Origin: UBA4132 sp037133675
GTDB taxonomy: Bacteria; Pseudomonadota; Gammaproteobacteria; Methylococcales; Methylomonadaceae
Direction: 5' to 3'
Assembly (NCBI GenBank): GCA_037133675.1
Contig: JBAXNR010000083.1
Location: 1-19,109 of the forward strand
Length of the DNA: 19,109 nt
Shown piece by piece: positions 6,637 through 14,383 of this stretch. The notes beneath the pieces are model-generated. The model saw nothing but the letters and a program-made list of their open reading frames with translations. It was not told the origin of the DNA and did no database searches. The stretch's first letter is position 1. Each line of letters begins with the position of its first letter. A program made the translations under genes and the position numbers.

Positions 6637-6710
6637 TGGAGGCTGCGGCCGGAGTCGAACCGGCCTAGATGGCTTTGCAGGCCACTGCATAACCGATTTG
6701 CTACGCAGCC
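6637..6710 (-). tRNA. tRNA-Cys (GCA)
   Basis: The minus strand folds as a full cloverleaf: acceptor GGCTGCG (5', 6710-6704) pairs with CGCAGCC (6647-6641), followed by discriminator T and encoded CCA (ending 6637). The anticodon loop CTGCAAA gives GCA, reading UGC/UGU, and the T arm has GGTTCGACTCC. Length is 74 nt with CCA. It lies downstream of tRNA-Gly on the same strand. Confidence 0.97.
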
Positions 6711-6727
6711 TTAAAAGGAAGTTAAAT

Positions 6728-6756
6728 AAAAAAGCCGCGAATTATCGCGGCTTTTT
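6728..6756. terminator. Hairpin with A/T flanks between the two tRNAs
   Basis: Perfect 7-bp stem GCCGCGA (6734-6740) / TCGCGGC (6745-6751), 4-nt loop, A6 on one side and T5 on the other. It has terminator form in both directions. It sits between tRNA-Gly and tRNA-Cys, so it would either attenuate read-through into tRNA-Cys or serve as a processing element. Confidence 0.7.
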
Positions 6757-6764
6757 GAATTCTT

Positions 6765-6839
6765 TGGAGCGGGAAACGAGATTCGAACTCGCGACCCCAA
6801 CCTTGGCAAGGTTGTGCTCTACCACTGAGCTATTCCCGC
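6765..6839 (-). tRNA. tRNA-Gly (GCC)
   Basis: The minus strand gives a complete cloverleaf starting GCGGGAATAGCTCAG and ending CCCGCTCCA, with CCA encoded. The anticodon stem-loop AACCTTGCCAAGGTT places GCC in the loop. Length is 75 nt with CCA. The sequence matches the standard gammaproteobacterial tRNA-Gly(GCC) closely from memory. A consensus promoter lies about 20 nt upstream. Confidence 0.98.
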
Positions 6840-6857
6840 AATTCAATTTATTCGGTT

Positions 6858-6885
6858 ATTATACCCGAATTTTCCATAGAGTCAA
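6858..6885 (-). promoter_or_regulatory. Strong sigma70-type promoter for tRNA-Gly (and tRNA-Cys)
   Basis: Minus strand: -35 TTGACT (6885-6880), 16-nt spacer, -10 TATAAT (6863-6858). The start of transcription would fall just upstream of the tRNA 5' end at 6839. A G/C-rich stretch just after the -10 could act as a stringent discriminator. Confidence 0.85.
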
Positions 6886-6895
6886 GTCTTATTTC

Positions 6896-7423
6896 TCACT
6901 GTACATCAATAGCTAAAGCCCAGCCATCCTTACCTTTACACTCACCTTCTTCCATTAGCACTTTAACAAACGCATTTTTAGTACCATAGGCATCTTGAAG
7001 CTCTATCACCGATACATGTGTTCCTTGGGGAATATGCTGGCACGATGCAGTTCTATCGGCTTCTTCGGTATCATCGTATGCCGCGATAGCTCCTGGTACG
7101 CCAACTAATCGAACAGTGGCAGCTGGATCATAACTATTGGCACTTTTTAACACATACTTTTGACCAACGACTAAGCTTTGAATCTTAGGACCTGAAAGTT
7201 GTTTGGACTCGCCACCGCTCATCAACAGAATCAACAGTACAGCGATTCCACCGATAGCACCAAAAAATACTTTTGGATTTTTTTCCTTTAGACTCAGTAT
7301 CTTGGAAATGATGTTGTCCGCTTCATTTACTGCTTCATTTTCCATCTTCACTGATTCTACTTTTACGCTTTCTTCTGTCTCTACCGAATCGACAGTTTGT
7401 TCAGTATTTTCTTCATTACTCAT
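6896..7423 (-). CDS. Single-pass membrane protein with periplasmic SH3-like domain
   Basis: 175 residues in three parts: an acidic, repetitive cytoplasmic N-terminus (1-50, rich in Glu/Val, e.g. ESVKVESVKMENE); one transmembrane helix (about 52-69); and a C-terminal domain (about 80-175) with a bacterial SH3-like look (G-V-x-A-Y, IPQGTHVSVIEL, AFVKVLM, then GWALAIDVQ). Cys128 and Cys162 in that domain could form a disulfide outside the membrane. Such domains usually bind peptides or cell-wall parts; the ligand here is unknown. The start has GAGGAAGAG before the ATG, and a promoter is visible at 7452-7480. The stop lies only 11 nt from the tRNA-Gly promoter. Confidence 0.75.
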   Translation of the reverse strand: MSNEENTEQTVDSVETEESVKVESVKMENEAVNEADNIISKILSLKEKNPKVFFGAIGGIAVLLILLMSGGESKQLSGPKIQSLVVGQKYVLKSANSYDPAATVRLVGVPGAIAAYDDTEEADRTASCQHIPQGTHVSVIELQDAYGTKNAFVKVLMEEGECKGKDGWALAIDVQ

Positions 7424-7451
7424 TGCTCTTCCTCACCCTTGTTATTTTTTT

Positions 7452-7480
7452 ATTATATACATTAACTTTTCTGATACCAA
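7452..7480 (-). promoter_or_regulatory. Sigma70-type promoter for the SH3-like membrane protein
   Basis: Minus strand: -35 TTGGTA (7480-7475), 17-nt spacer, -10 TATAAT (7457-7452), giving a leader of roughly 20 nt to the ATG at 7423. Four of six -35 positions match and the -10 is perfect. Confidence 0.6.
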
Positions 7481-7602
7481 AAAGCTTGCTAAGTTAACCT
7501 GAAAAAATTAAATCTGTCATCTTTTTTTAGTTTTTCATTGCTTAACATTCAACCAAAAGACCCAATCTATCAACAGATATTTACTTCCAAGCCATGATGA
7601 GT

Positions 7603-9294
7603 TTAGATAAAATCATAACCTTTTTTATACGCTGTTGGTATATGCTTTTTCTTTTCTCTTATTCTGATACACTCAAATTGCCAGTAACCTAAACCAACAT
7701 TTTTCCTGCTCTTCAAGGTGGCAGAGAAACTCTCATTGTTCGCTGGATGTATTCGTAGAGTATCGTCATCTTTCAGCATGAAGGTGTCGGTAATAATGTA
7801 TTCTTGCTCGTTGGTAGCGTAGAACAGTCCTTTTTTTAGATCGATAGTAGCTGGTGTAGCACTATTATTGCTAGTGGTGCTGTTATTTGTTGTACTACTG
7901 CCACTATTTGCAGGGAGTTCAAAAAACTGGTTATACTCGACAGAAATAAATTGCGGTGCGATTAACTTCATACCAAAAATTATTTTTCCACTTTGTTTTG
8001 TAACTACTATTTTATCAACGACACCTAATAAACGGTTATGCTCAAGCATATCGGTTTTTCTAAAGCTCACTAACGTGCCAACAGATAAAACACCTATTTG
8101 AACAAACACGCAAGATAACAGTTTATCTGATTCCGATTGTGCCAAAAATTCTAGCTCTTTTTTATCGCGTGCATCGGTAATGTCCTGTAAATCCAAGGTC
8201 GATGCTAATCCTATCGCAATATATCTGTTTAATCGATCACTAAACAACGGTTCACCCTGAAGACTAATGCCCGCCCATCGTTGCTCAAGATAATCAAGTA
8301 ATTCCCCTGTCAGTTTACCATCGGTATTTTTCTGCATTTGCACAGAACTGAATCTTGCATCGGTGATATCAATTAGCTTTTCTTTATGTTCAAAGACTTT
8401 TTGTAATCTACTAAAGTCGATGTATAGCACAGAAGAATCTTTTTTTGAGATTACATTTTCTTGATAGAGAGGCGGCTTATCTTCATCGGTAAAAACTACG
8501 CATTGCATTGAATAACCATACATAGGCGTAGGCTTTAAACTGACTAGAGACGTAATAGTTTCTATAAATCTATCCACCAACAAAATTTCTTTTTGCATCA
8601 ACCCTGTTGGATCAACAAGGCTAAGCAACAAAATTTGTAGATAGCAGTCTTCGGGGCTATTCGATTTAGTTATTTGATTAGTATCGCTGGCGATTTTTAT
8701 GGCATTTTTATCTATTTTGACACTCAACTTATAAAGCGAGTGTAAATCCATCCAGACCCAATCAGGTATCGGCATTCCCATAATAAAATGACTAATAACA
8801 ATGCTACTTAGTCCTTTAATGCAACGCTGAAGTGCCAATGCGGTACTTTTTCCCTGAAACCAGCCCACAGTTCTTCGAGTTAAATCTTTCGCTACTATCC
8901 AATACCCTATCGCAAATTCCCTTTCGATAGCCACCAATACGCTTAGAATTTTCTGATCATTTTCCTCTTTTGGATACCCTGCTCTCATAAGCCTCGAACG
9001 GAGGTAATCTTCGATCATAAGAATGCTGGGACGCAAAAGTTCTAACGCATTCAATCGCAATGGGCTAGGTATTTCAATGGCATTAAAGTCAATAATAAAA
9101 TCGTGCATTAAGCGCGTCGCTAGTCCCATATTAGCGGCAGGTAGCTCGGAAATCCAGCTTGTCAACGCAGCGTCCTCAAATTCTCTTAATCGAGAAGGAT
9201 TTTTTTGTTGCTTTGGAATAACTAGAAAATAAGAGTTCTTCAAATCAGCACCGAATTTATTTTGATTCTTTAAGTTAGGTAAAAAGCCCAGCAT
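7603..9294 (-). CDS. Large cytoplasmic protein, possibly PilZ-type c-di-GMP related
   Basis: A 563-residue protein without signal peptide or clear membrane segments. The N-terminal half (about 40-310) is helical and contains ISELPAANMGLATR and ALELLRPSI, a style I associate with large proteobacterial proteins that carry a C-terminal PilZ-like barrel. The region ~370-465 is beta-rich (GVLSVGTLVSF, GKIIFGMKLI) and could be such a barrel, but the RxxxR and D/NxSxxG c-di-GMP motifs are not clearly seen. A Ser/Thr/Asn linker (about 463-483) leads to an 80-residue C-terminal beta-rich domain. No partner gene adjoins it. The ATG sits in the loop of a hairpin whose 3' arm is codons 2-4. The identity is uncertain. 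Confidence 0.7.
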   Translation of the reverse strand: MLGFLPNLKNQNKFGADLKNSYFLVIPKQQKNPSRLREFEDAALTSWISELPAANMGLATRLMHDFIIDFNAIEIPSPLRLNALELLRPSILMIEDYLRSRLMRAGYPKEENDQKILSVLVAIEREFAIGYWIVAKDLTRRTVGWFQGKSTALALQRCIKGLSSIVISHFIMGMPIPDWVWMDLHSLYKLSVKIDKNAIKIASDTNQITKSNSPEDCYLQILLLSLVDPTGLMQKEILLVDRFIETITSLVSLKPTPMYGYSMQCVVFTDEDKPPLYQENVISKKDSSVLYIDFSRLQKVFEHKEKLIDITDARFSSVQMQKNTDGKLTGELLDYLEQRWAGISLQGEPLFSDRLNRYIAIGLASTLDLQDITDARDKKELEFLAQSESDKLLSCVFVQIGVLSVGTLVSFRKTDMLEHNRLLGVVDKIVVTKQSGKIIFGMKLIAPQFISVEYNQFFELPANSGSSTTNNSTTSNNSATPATIDLKKGLFYATNEQEYIITDTFMLKDDDTLRIHPANNESFSATLKSRKNVGLGYWQFECIRIREKKKHIPTAYKKGYDFI

Positions 9295-9320
9295 CTTTAA
9301 CTAATGGTTTTTTGGGCTTT
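9283..9320 (-). promoter_or_regulatory. Hairpin spanning the start codon of the 563-residue protein
   Basis: AAAGCCCA (9283-9290) and TGGGCTTT (9313-9320) form a perfect 8-bp stem. On the minus-strand mRNA the leader arm pairs with codons 2-4, leaving the weak ribosome site and the ATG (9294-9292) in a 22-nt loop. It could modulate initiation, or act as a factor-independent terminator in either direction given flanking A and T runs. Confidence 0.45.
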
Positions 9321-9598
9321 ATTTTTGTTAAATTTTGCAACAATATTAGCATTATCTAACAATAAACGCGATGTTCGACTTTTAAATTTGGGTAGTGTCA
9401 AAATTGATAATGATATGATAGTAAGTTGTGTGTGCTGTCGGGGGCAAAAAATATGTTTAATTCCCAACCTCTGAATGGCAAGTCATTTACGAATTTTATG
9501 TCAAACCAAACACAGTGAGTCGCACTACATGATTAAGCCCTGTCACCTTGTCCATGTATAATGTTCTGATAATTTAGTTACAATTAGGATATTTATTT
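9321..9598. other. Divergent intergenic region before the carbamoyltransferase operon
   Basis: No gene is seen. A plus-strand -10 TATAAT at 9557-9562 has a partial -35 (TTAAGC, 9533-9538, spacer 18) and would give a leader of about 30 nt to the ATG at 9599, which is preceded by AGGA at 9586-9589. Around 9405-9420 the run TTGATAATGATATGATA resembles part of a Fur-type box, but only the first two hexamers fit. Minus-strand promoter elements for the neighbouring gene were not identified. Confidence 0.4.
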
Positions 9599-11299
9599 AT
9601 GATAATTCTCGGTATTAATGATGTGGGACATCATAATTCCGCCGCGTCAGTGGTTATTGACGGTCAATTAGTCGCGTCTATTGAAGAAGAGCGGCTTTCC
9701 CGTATTAAAATGGATAACGCTTACCCCCATCAATCAATTGCCGAAGTGTTAGCCATTGCAGGCATAACCGCTGAACAAGTTGACGTGGTTGCATTGGCAG
9801 GGTTGTCACGCTGGGATCAAAAGCCTTATGTCGATACGCTATTTCATTACATTGCTAAAGTGGCTAAACAAGAGCCTGATATTAAAAAGTTTTATTGGCA
9901 ACAACAGCCTGCACGCATTACCCGTTTGTTTAAGCAACGTAAAAAACCCGCTGGGGTATTGGCTGAGAAACCCACTCAAACCGTTGAACATCATTTAGCT
10001 CATGCCGCCTCTGCTTATTACGCGTCACCTTTTGCTAATGAAAAAGTTGGCGTAATTACCTTGGATGGCGTTGGCGATTTTTCGTGGGGTTCGGTATGGC
10101 TGGGTGAACATGGTCAGTTACAACAAGTCGATTATTTACCATACCTCAACAGTATCGGTTTATTGTATTCCGCCATTACAATTTATCTAGGTTTTAAAGC
10201 CACGCGCCATGAAGGTAAGGTATTAGGCTTGGCAGCGTTTGGTAATCCAGAGCCGCTATTATCACGGTTACTTGCTCATACTAACCAGCATGATTGGCAT
10301 GAATTATTTGACCCACGTTTGGCGCGAATCGCACTAAAGTTTGCGAGTGACGTTGGACAATCAGCTCTCAGGGAATTATGCGATGATTTAAGCAAAGAAG
10401 ATGTTGCCGCTGGCATTCAAGTCTACACTGAACAGCTGATTTGCGACTGGATACAAGCACAAGTACAAACATTAGGCGTGAGAAAATTAGCCTTAGCAGG
10501 TGGTGTGTTTGCCAATGTTAAATTAAATCAACGCTTGTTAGCCTTGCCTGAAATAGACAATATTTATGTGCATCCTAATATGGGTGATGGCGGTCTTGCC
10601 ACTGGCGCGGCTTATGAAGTCTATGCCCGTTTACAGAACGGTTTAATACCAAAACTACAGCCGCACGTTTATTTAGGCACAGAAATTAATCGTGAAAATG
10701 CGTTAGCCGCGTTGGAAAAATCAGGGCTGACTTACAGCGAACCAGAAAATCTGTCTTATACGGTAGCTAAGTTATTAGCCGCTGGTAAAGTGGTTGCAAG
10801 AGCGGCTGGCAAAATGGAATATGGCCCTCGTGCGTTGGGCAATCGCACGGTGATGGCTTCTTGTCAGGATAAAGCAATTAATCAGTGGTTGAATCAAAAA
10901 TTTGACCGCACTGAATTTATGCCTTTTGCACCTGTGATTATCGAAGAACAAGCGCAGGCTTATTTTCCTGATTGGCGTGAAGACCATGTTACCGCTCGTT
11001 TTATGACGCTGACTTACGATGCGTCAGCTATTGCGCAAAAAAATATACCCGCCGCAATTCATGTTGATAATACCGCTAGACCGCAAGTGATTCGCCGTGT
11101 CGATAATCCTGATTATTACGACATCATCAATGATTATTATCAGCTAACAGGCGTAGCCAGTGTGATTAACACCAGTTTTAATATGCACGAAGAACCCATA
11201 GTGTGTACTGCCGAAGAAGCAATTTTGGCATTTCAGGCAGCGCAATTAGACGCGCTGATATTAGATAGTTTTTTAATCGAAAAAAACTTTTTGTGTTAG
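9599..11299 (+). CDS. NodU/CmcH-family carbamoyltransferase
   Basis: Enzymes of this family transfer the carbamoyl group of carbamoyl phosphate, through a carbamoyl-adenylate, to a hydroxyl of a sugar or small metabolite. The 566-residue product has the two-domain layout: an N-terminal ASKHA-fold domain with MIILGINDVGHH, the metal and adenylate site HHLAH (131-135), DGVGD (156-160), HEGKVLGLAAFG (204-215) and AGGVFANVKLN (300-310); then a C-terminal YrdC-like part with GKMEYGPRALGNR (404-416). Length is typical. It is the first gene of a run in which the next starts 6 nt downstream, so it is probably co-expressed with the PQQ-type ABC genes. The acceptor substrate cannot be deduced. It lacks KEOPS/TsaD context, so tRNA modification is unlikely. 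Confidence 0.92.
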   Translation: MIILGINDVGHHNSAASVVIDGQLVASIEEERLSRIKMDNAYPHQSIAEVLAIAGITAEQVDVVALAGLSRWDQKPYVDTLFHYIAKVAKQEPDIKKFYWQQQPARITRLFKQRKKPAGVLAEKPTQTVEHHLAHAASAYYASPFANEKVGVITLDGVGDFSWGSVWLGEHGQLQQVDYLPYLNSIGLLYSAITIYLGFKATRHEGKVLGLAAFGNPEPLLSRLLAHTNQHDWHELFDPRLARIALKFASDVGQSALRELCDDLSKEDVAAGIQVYTEQLICDWIQAQVQTLGVRKLALAGGVFANVKLNQRLLALPEIDNIYVHPNMGDGGLATGAAYEVYARLQNGLIPKLQPHVYLGTEINRENALAALEKSGLTYSEPENLSYTVAKLLAAGKVVARAAGKMEYGPRALGNRTVMASCQDKAINQWLNQKFDRTEFMPFAPVIIEEQAQAYFPDWREDHVTARFMTLTYDASAIAQKNIPAAIHVDNTARPQVIRRVDNPDYYDIINDYYQLTGVASVINTSFNMHEEPIVCTAEEAILAFQAAQLDALILDSFLIEKNFLC

Positions 11300-11305
11300 G
11301 ACAAA

Positions 11306-12565
11306 ATGCGCTCAATTAATCTATTTATCATTGCTTTAATGACGCTACCCTTGTTTAGCGCAAGTGCCGTCAACGCTAAAACAAAACCTAAAACCGCTGT
11401 TACGCAAGTCAAACAAGCAGAACCTGTTAAAGCCGAATCGCCAGCAAAGCAACTTATTAATATCGCTTATTTAAGCCAAGAACAAGCAGTAACGCCTGTG
11501 CTGTCTAACTTAGATCCGTTTATTGCAGATAAAGGGCTGTTAGGTTCGGAATTGGCGATTAATGACAACAACACAACAGGACAGTTTACAGGGCAGTCTT
11601 TTGTGCTAAACAAGTTTATTGTGCCTATCGATGGCAATGTTGTTGAGGTGTTTAATAAAGAAATTGTCGATAAATATCAATTGGTAGTGAGCTTATTACC
11701 TGCCGAATCGCTAACTAAGCTAGCAGACAGTGCGGCAGGTAAATCGATTTTATTGTTTGATGCTGCAACCAGTGACGATAGTTTACGCGCTGAACAATGT
11801 CGCCCTGAGGTTTTACACCTACTGCCTAGTCGTGCCATGCGTGCCGATACCTTAGCGCAATACATGATGAAAAAACGCTGGACGAAATGGTTTTTAGTGG
11901 TGGGGGCAAATCCTGAGGACAGATTATTTGCCGATGCGATTAAACGTGCGGCGAAACGGTTTGGTAGCAAAATCGTTGCTGAAAAAGTCTGGGAACATAC
12001 AGCCGATGCACGGCGTACTGTACAGTCCGATGTGGCGGTATTTAGCCAAGATGCCGATGACTATGATGTGCTAGTGGTTGCCGATGAACAAGGGCAGTTT
12101 GGTGAATATCTGGATTATCGTACTTGGCTACCTAGACCCGTGATTGGCACACAGGGCTTGATTGCCAGCGCGTGGCATAAAACCCACGAACAATGGGGTG
12201 CGATACAAATTCAAAATCGCTTTCAAGAACAAGCGCATCGGTGGATGGAAGAACAAGATTATGCAGCTTATTTAGCCATTAGAGCGATAGGCGAAGCAGC
12301 AACCCGCACCAAATCCAATGAGTTAAAAGCCATTAAGGATTATATACTTAGCCCTTATTTTGCCTTGCAAGGTTATAAAGGTAGTCCGTTGTCGTTTAGA
12401 CCGTGGGATGGGCAGTTGCGGCAACCTATATTGTTAGCCGCGCCGCGTTCATTGGTCGCAGTCGCGCCAATTGAAGGCTTTTTGCATCCCAAAACGGAAT
12501 TAGATACCTTAGGTGTCGATCAACCTGAAACGACCTGTCGAATGGAAAAAAACAATGAAAAATAA
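11306..12565 (+). CDS. Periplasmic binding protein of a PQQ-alcohol-oxidation ABC system
   Basis: 419 residues with a signal peptide (about 1-24, cleavage after NAK or VNA), then a Lys/Ala/Pro-rich linker and a type I periplasmic-binding-protein fold (INIAYLSQEQ; VVSLLPAESL; LLPSRAMRADTLAQYMMKKRW; FLVVGANPEDRLFADAIKRA). From memory it fits the substrate-binding family defined by its neighbourhood to PQQ-dependent alcohol dehydrogenases (TIGR03863 type). Its role would be to sense or bind an alcohol, aldehyde or related ligand in the periplasm. The next gene starts inside its last codons (11-nt overlap ATGAAAAATAA). Upstream, AGGA overlaps the end of the carbamoyltransferase. Confidence 0.88.
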   Translation: MRSINLFIIALMTLPLFSASAVNAKTKPKTAVTQVKQAEPVKAESPAKQLINIAYLSQEQAVTPVLSNLDPFIADKGLLGSELAINDNNTTGQFTGQSFVLNKFIVPIDGNVVEVFNKEIVDKYQLVVSLLPAESLTKLADSAAGKSILLFDAATSDDSLRAEQCRPEVLHLLPSRAMRADTLAQYMMKKRWTKWFLVVGANPEDRLFADAIKRAAKRFGSKIVAEKVWEHTADARRTVQSDVAVFSQDADDYDVLVVADEQGQFGEYLDYRTWLPRPVIGTQGLIASAWHKTHEQWGAIQIQNRFQEQAHRWMEEQDYAAYLAIRAIGEAATRTKSNELKAIKDYILSPYFALQGYKGSPLSFRPWDGQLRQPILLAAPRSLVAVAPIEGFLHPKTELDTLGVDQPETTCRMEKNNEK

Positions 12566-13646
12566 ATTATTAGGTTATCTAGTTCCCACGCGCTGCGTGG
12601 GAACTCATACTAACCGCGCTGCGGTGTACTACACAACGCGGCGCGTTGAGACTGCATTCCCACGCGGCGCGTGGGAACGAGAAAAAATATCCCTGCTATT
12701 AGGCTTGGCTTTATTAACCTTACTGACAACAACTGTGCAGGCAGAAACCGTTTTTGTGAGTTTAGAAAAAGATAACGCGTTAGCGATTGTTGATCCTATC
12801 GAAGGTAAGTTAATTAAAACTGTACCGATAGGGCAGCGTCCACGCGGGCTTGCACTCAGTACCGACAATAAATTTTTGTTTGTTGCCACCAGTGATGACA
12901 ACACTATTAGAATGTTGGATGCTGAAACGTTAAAAGAATTGGCGAAATTGCCCTCAGGTAAAGACCCCGAAACTTTCGCGCTTAGTCCTAACGGCGATAA
13001 GCTGTATGTATCGAATGAAGATGACAGCCTAGTCACGGTGATTGATGTTGCCAGTAAAAAAGCGATACATGAAATTAAAGTTGGCGTTGAACCCGAAGGC
13101 ATTACTGTTAGCCCTGATAATCAATGGCTCATCAGTGCCTCTGAAACCACTAATATGGTGCATTGGATAGACACTAAAACCAATGCTATTGTTGAAAATA
13201 CTCTTGTTGATCCGCGTCCGCGTGCCGTTAATTTTACTGCTGACAGTCAACAATTATGGGTAACTTCTGAAATGGCAGGGACAGTCATGGTGTTGGATGT
13301 CAAAACCAAACAGCCTATTAAAACTATCAAATTAGCGGTTGAAGGCGTGACTTTTGATAAAATTCAACCTGTGGGCGTAATGATAGATAAAGAAAGAAAA
13401 CGTGCATACATCGCTTTAGGGCCTGCTAATCGGGTTGCGGTGATTAACGCGCAAACCTATGAGATTGAAAAAGTATTATTAGTCGGACAACGGGTGTGGA
13501 ATCTGGCATTTTCACCCGATCAAAAACGCCTGTACACCACTAATGGCACAAGTAATGACATATCAATTATCGATTTAGACACCCAAACAGTGACTAAATC
13601 TGTTGGTGTCGGCACTTATCCGTGGGGCGTTGCAGTAAAACCATGA
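12555..13646 (+). CDS. YVTN beta-propeller protein of the PQQ-linked cluster
   Basis: Start chosen at ATG 12555 (MKNKLLG), which overlaps the preceding stop, rather than the in-frame ATG at 12513; the product is 363 residues. About seven YVTN-type blades are visible (NALAIVDP, NTIRMLDAETL, SLVTVIDVASK, NMVHWIDTKT, GTVMVLDVKTK, NRVAVINAQT, NDISIIDLDTQ), as in the PQQ-catabolism beta-propeller family (TIGR03866 type, from memory). The product is periplasmic. The N-terminus is odd: between MKNKLLGYL and the hydrophobic core ISLLLGLALL lie about 33 residues translated from a REP element, producing a very long n-region before a normal cleavage site (VQA-ET, about residue 63). Export may still work, but less surely. 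The stop overlaps the ATPase start as ATGA. Confidence 0.88.
   Translation: MKNKLLGYLVPTRCVGTHTNRAAVYYTTRRVETAFPRGAWEREKISLLLGLALLTLLTTTVQAETVFVSLEKDNALAIVDPIEGKLIKTVPIGQRPRGLALSTDNKFLFVATSDDNTIRMLDAETLKELAKLPSGKDPETFALSPNGDKLYVSNEDDSLVTVIDVASKKAIHEIKVGVEPEGITVSPDNQWLISASETTNMVHWIDTKTNAIVENTLVDPRPRAVNFTADSQQLWVTSEMAGTVMVLDVKTKQPIKTIKLAVEGVTFDKIQPVGVMIDKERKRAYIALGPANRVAVINAQTYEIEKVLLVGQRVWNLAFSPDQKRLYTTNGTSNDISIIDLDTQTVTKSVGVGTYPWGVAVKP
12582..12678. repeat. Four-palindrome REP/BIME-type element inside a coding region
   Basis: Four hairpins in a row, each with a 3-nt loop: 12582-12604 (10-bp stem GTTCCCACGC), 12613-12625 (5-bp ACCGC), 12634-12648 (6-bp CAACGC) and 12657-12677 (9-bp TTCCCACGC). 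Loops are GCT, GCT, GGC, GGC. The outer two units are near copies of one another, so the element is nested and roughly symmetric. Elements with this GTTCCCACGC palindrome are dispersed in several gammaproteobacterial genomes, from memory. It lies in the signal-peptide region of the beta-propeller gene and keeps the frame open. Confidence 0.93.
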
Positions 13647-14383
13647 GTAAGTCTATCGCGTTAGCCATCGAAGGCTTGAGTTTTTCTTACGGCAATCAAA
13701 AAGCATTGGATGATATTAATTTTAAAATTCAACTAGGCGAATGCACGATTTTACTAGGCCCGAATGGCGCGGGTAAAAGTACCCTATTTTCGTTGATTAC
13801 CCATTTATATGACGCACGGCAAGGACACATCCAACTGTGTGGTTTTGATATTAAAAAACAAAGTTGCTTGGCCTTAGCCAAACTGGGTGTGGTTTTTCAA
13901 CAAACCACTCTGGATATGGATTTAACGGTCGATCAAAATTTACGTTATCACACCGCTCTGCATGGCATGAGTCGTAAATTGGCTACTCAACGCATTCAGC
14001 AAGAATTGGAGCGTTTAAATATGTATGAACGCCGTTTTGAAAAAGTCCGTCAACTCAATGGTGGACATAAACGCCGCGTAGAAATTGCCAGAGCCTTATT
14101 ACATAAACCGTCCTTATTGCTGTTAGATGAACCCACTGTTGGTTTAGATGTCGCCAGTCGAAAAAATATTGTTGACTATGTGCATCGCTTAGCCGCCGAA
14201 GAAAATATAGCTGTGCTATGGGCGAGTCATTTAATGGATGAAATTTATGCAAACGATCGCGTCATTGTGCTACATAAAGGACAGATTAAAGCGAATGGTA
14301 CGGTGAATGAGGTATTGGAACAGACCGATACCGTTAGCATTAACGATGCGTTTCACTGTTTAACGCGAGGACAGACTGCATGA
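13643..14383 (+). CDS. ABC transporter ATPase of the PQQ-linked cluster
   Basis: Start set at ATG 13643 (MSKSIALAIEGL), overlapping the previous stop as ATGA; the frame extends 7 codons further upstream but without family similarity. The 246-residue nucleotide-binding subunit has Walker A GPNGAGKST (39-47), Q-loop Q86/Q87, Walker B LLLLDEP with D162/E163, D-loop GLD and H-loop H196. The ABC signature is altered: LNGGH (138-142) instead of LSGGQ. That departure may be a subgroup trait. It fits the ATP subunit family linked to PQQ alcohol dehydrogenases (TIGR03864 type, from memory). It would power the permease encoded next, with a 4-nt overlap. Confidence 0.92.
   Translation: MSKSIALAIEGLSFSYGNQKALDDINFKIQLGECTILLGPNGAGKSTLFSLITHLYDARQGHIQLCGFDIKKQSCLALAKLGVVFQQTTLDMDLTVDQNLRYHTALHGMSRKLATQRIQQELERLNMYERRFEKVRQLNGGHKRRVEIARALLHKPSLLLLDEPTVGLDVASRKNIVDYVHRLAAEENIAVLWASHLMDEIYANDRVIVLHKGQIKANGTVNEVLEQTDTVSINDAFHCLTRGQTA

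Noticed and set aside
6484..6690. Minus-strand 68-codon frame running from tRNA-Cys into the gap
   Set aside because: It starts inside the tRNA and has no ribosome site; it is a chance frame.
9405..9420. Possible Fur box (TTGATAATGATATGATA)
   Set aside because: Only the first two hexamers fit and the inverted half is missing; in an A/T-rich gap this is weak.
9599..11299. TsaD/Kae1-type tRNA threonylcarbamoyl enzyme
   Set aside because: The two-domain length, the HHLAH plus EYGPRALGNR motifs and the operon context fit NodU/CmcH carbamoyltransferases instead.
12513..12554. Upstream in-frame ATG for the beta-propeller gene
   Set aside because: It lies 52 nt inside the preceding gene, and the ATG at 12555 overlapping the stop gives a usual coupled start with MKNKLL.
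12582..12678. CRISPR-like or tRNA-like structure from four palindromes
   Set aside because: Palindromes are close together, of unequal stem length and without uniform spacers or conserved tRNA boxes; a REP-type element explains them better.
12629..13102. Minus-strand open frame of 157 codons
   Set aside because: It is antisense to the beta-propeller gene and contains a translated REP sequence (SRSHAPRGNAVSTRR), a known artefact of this repeat.
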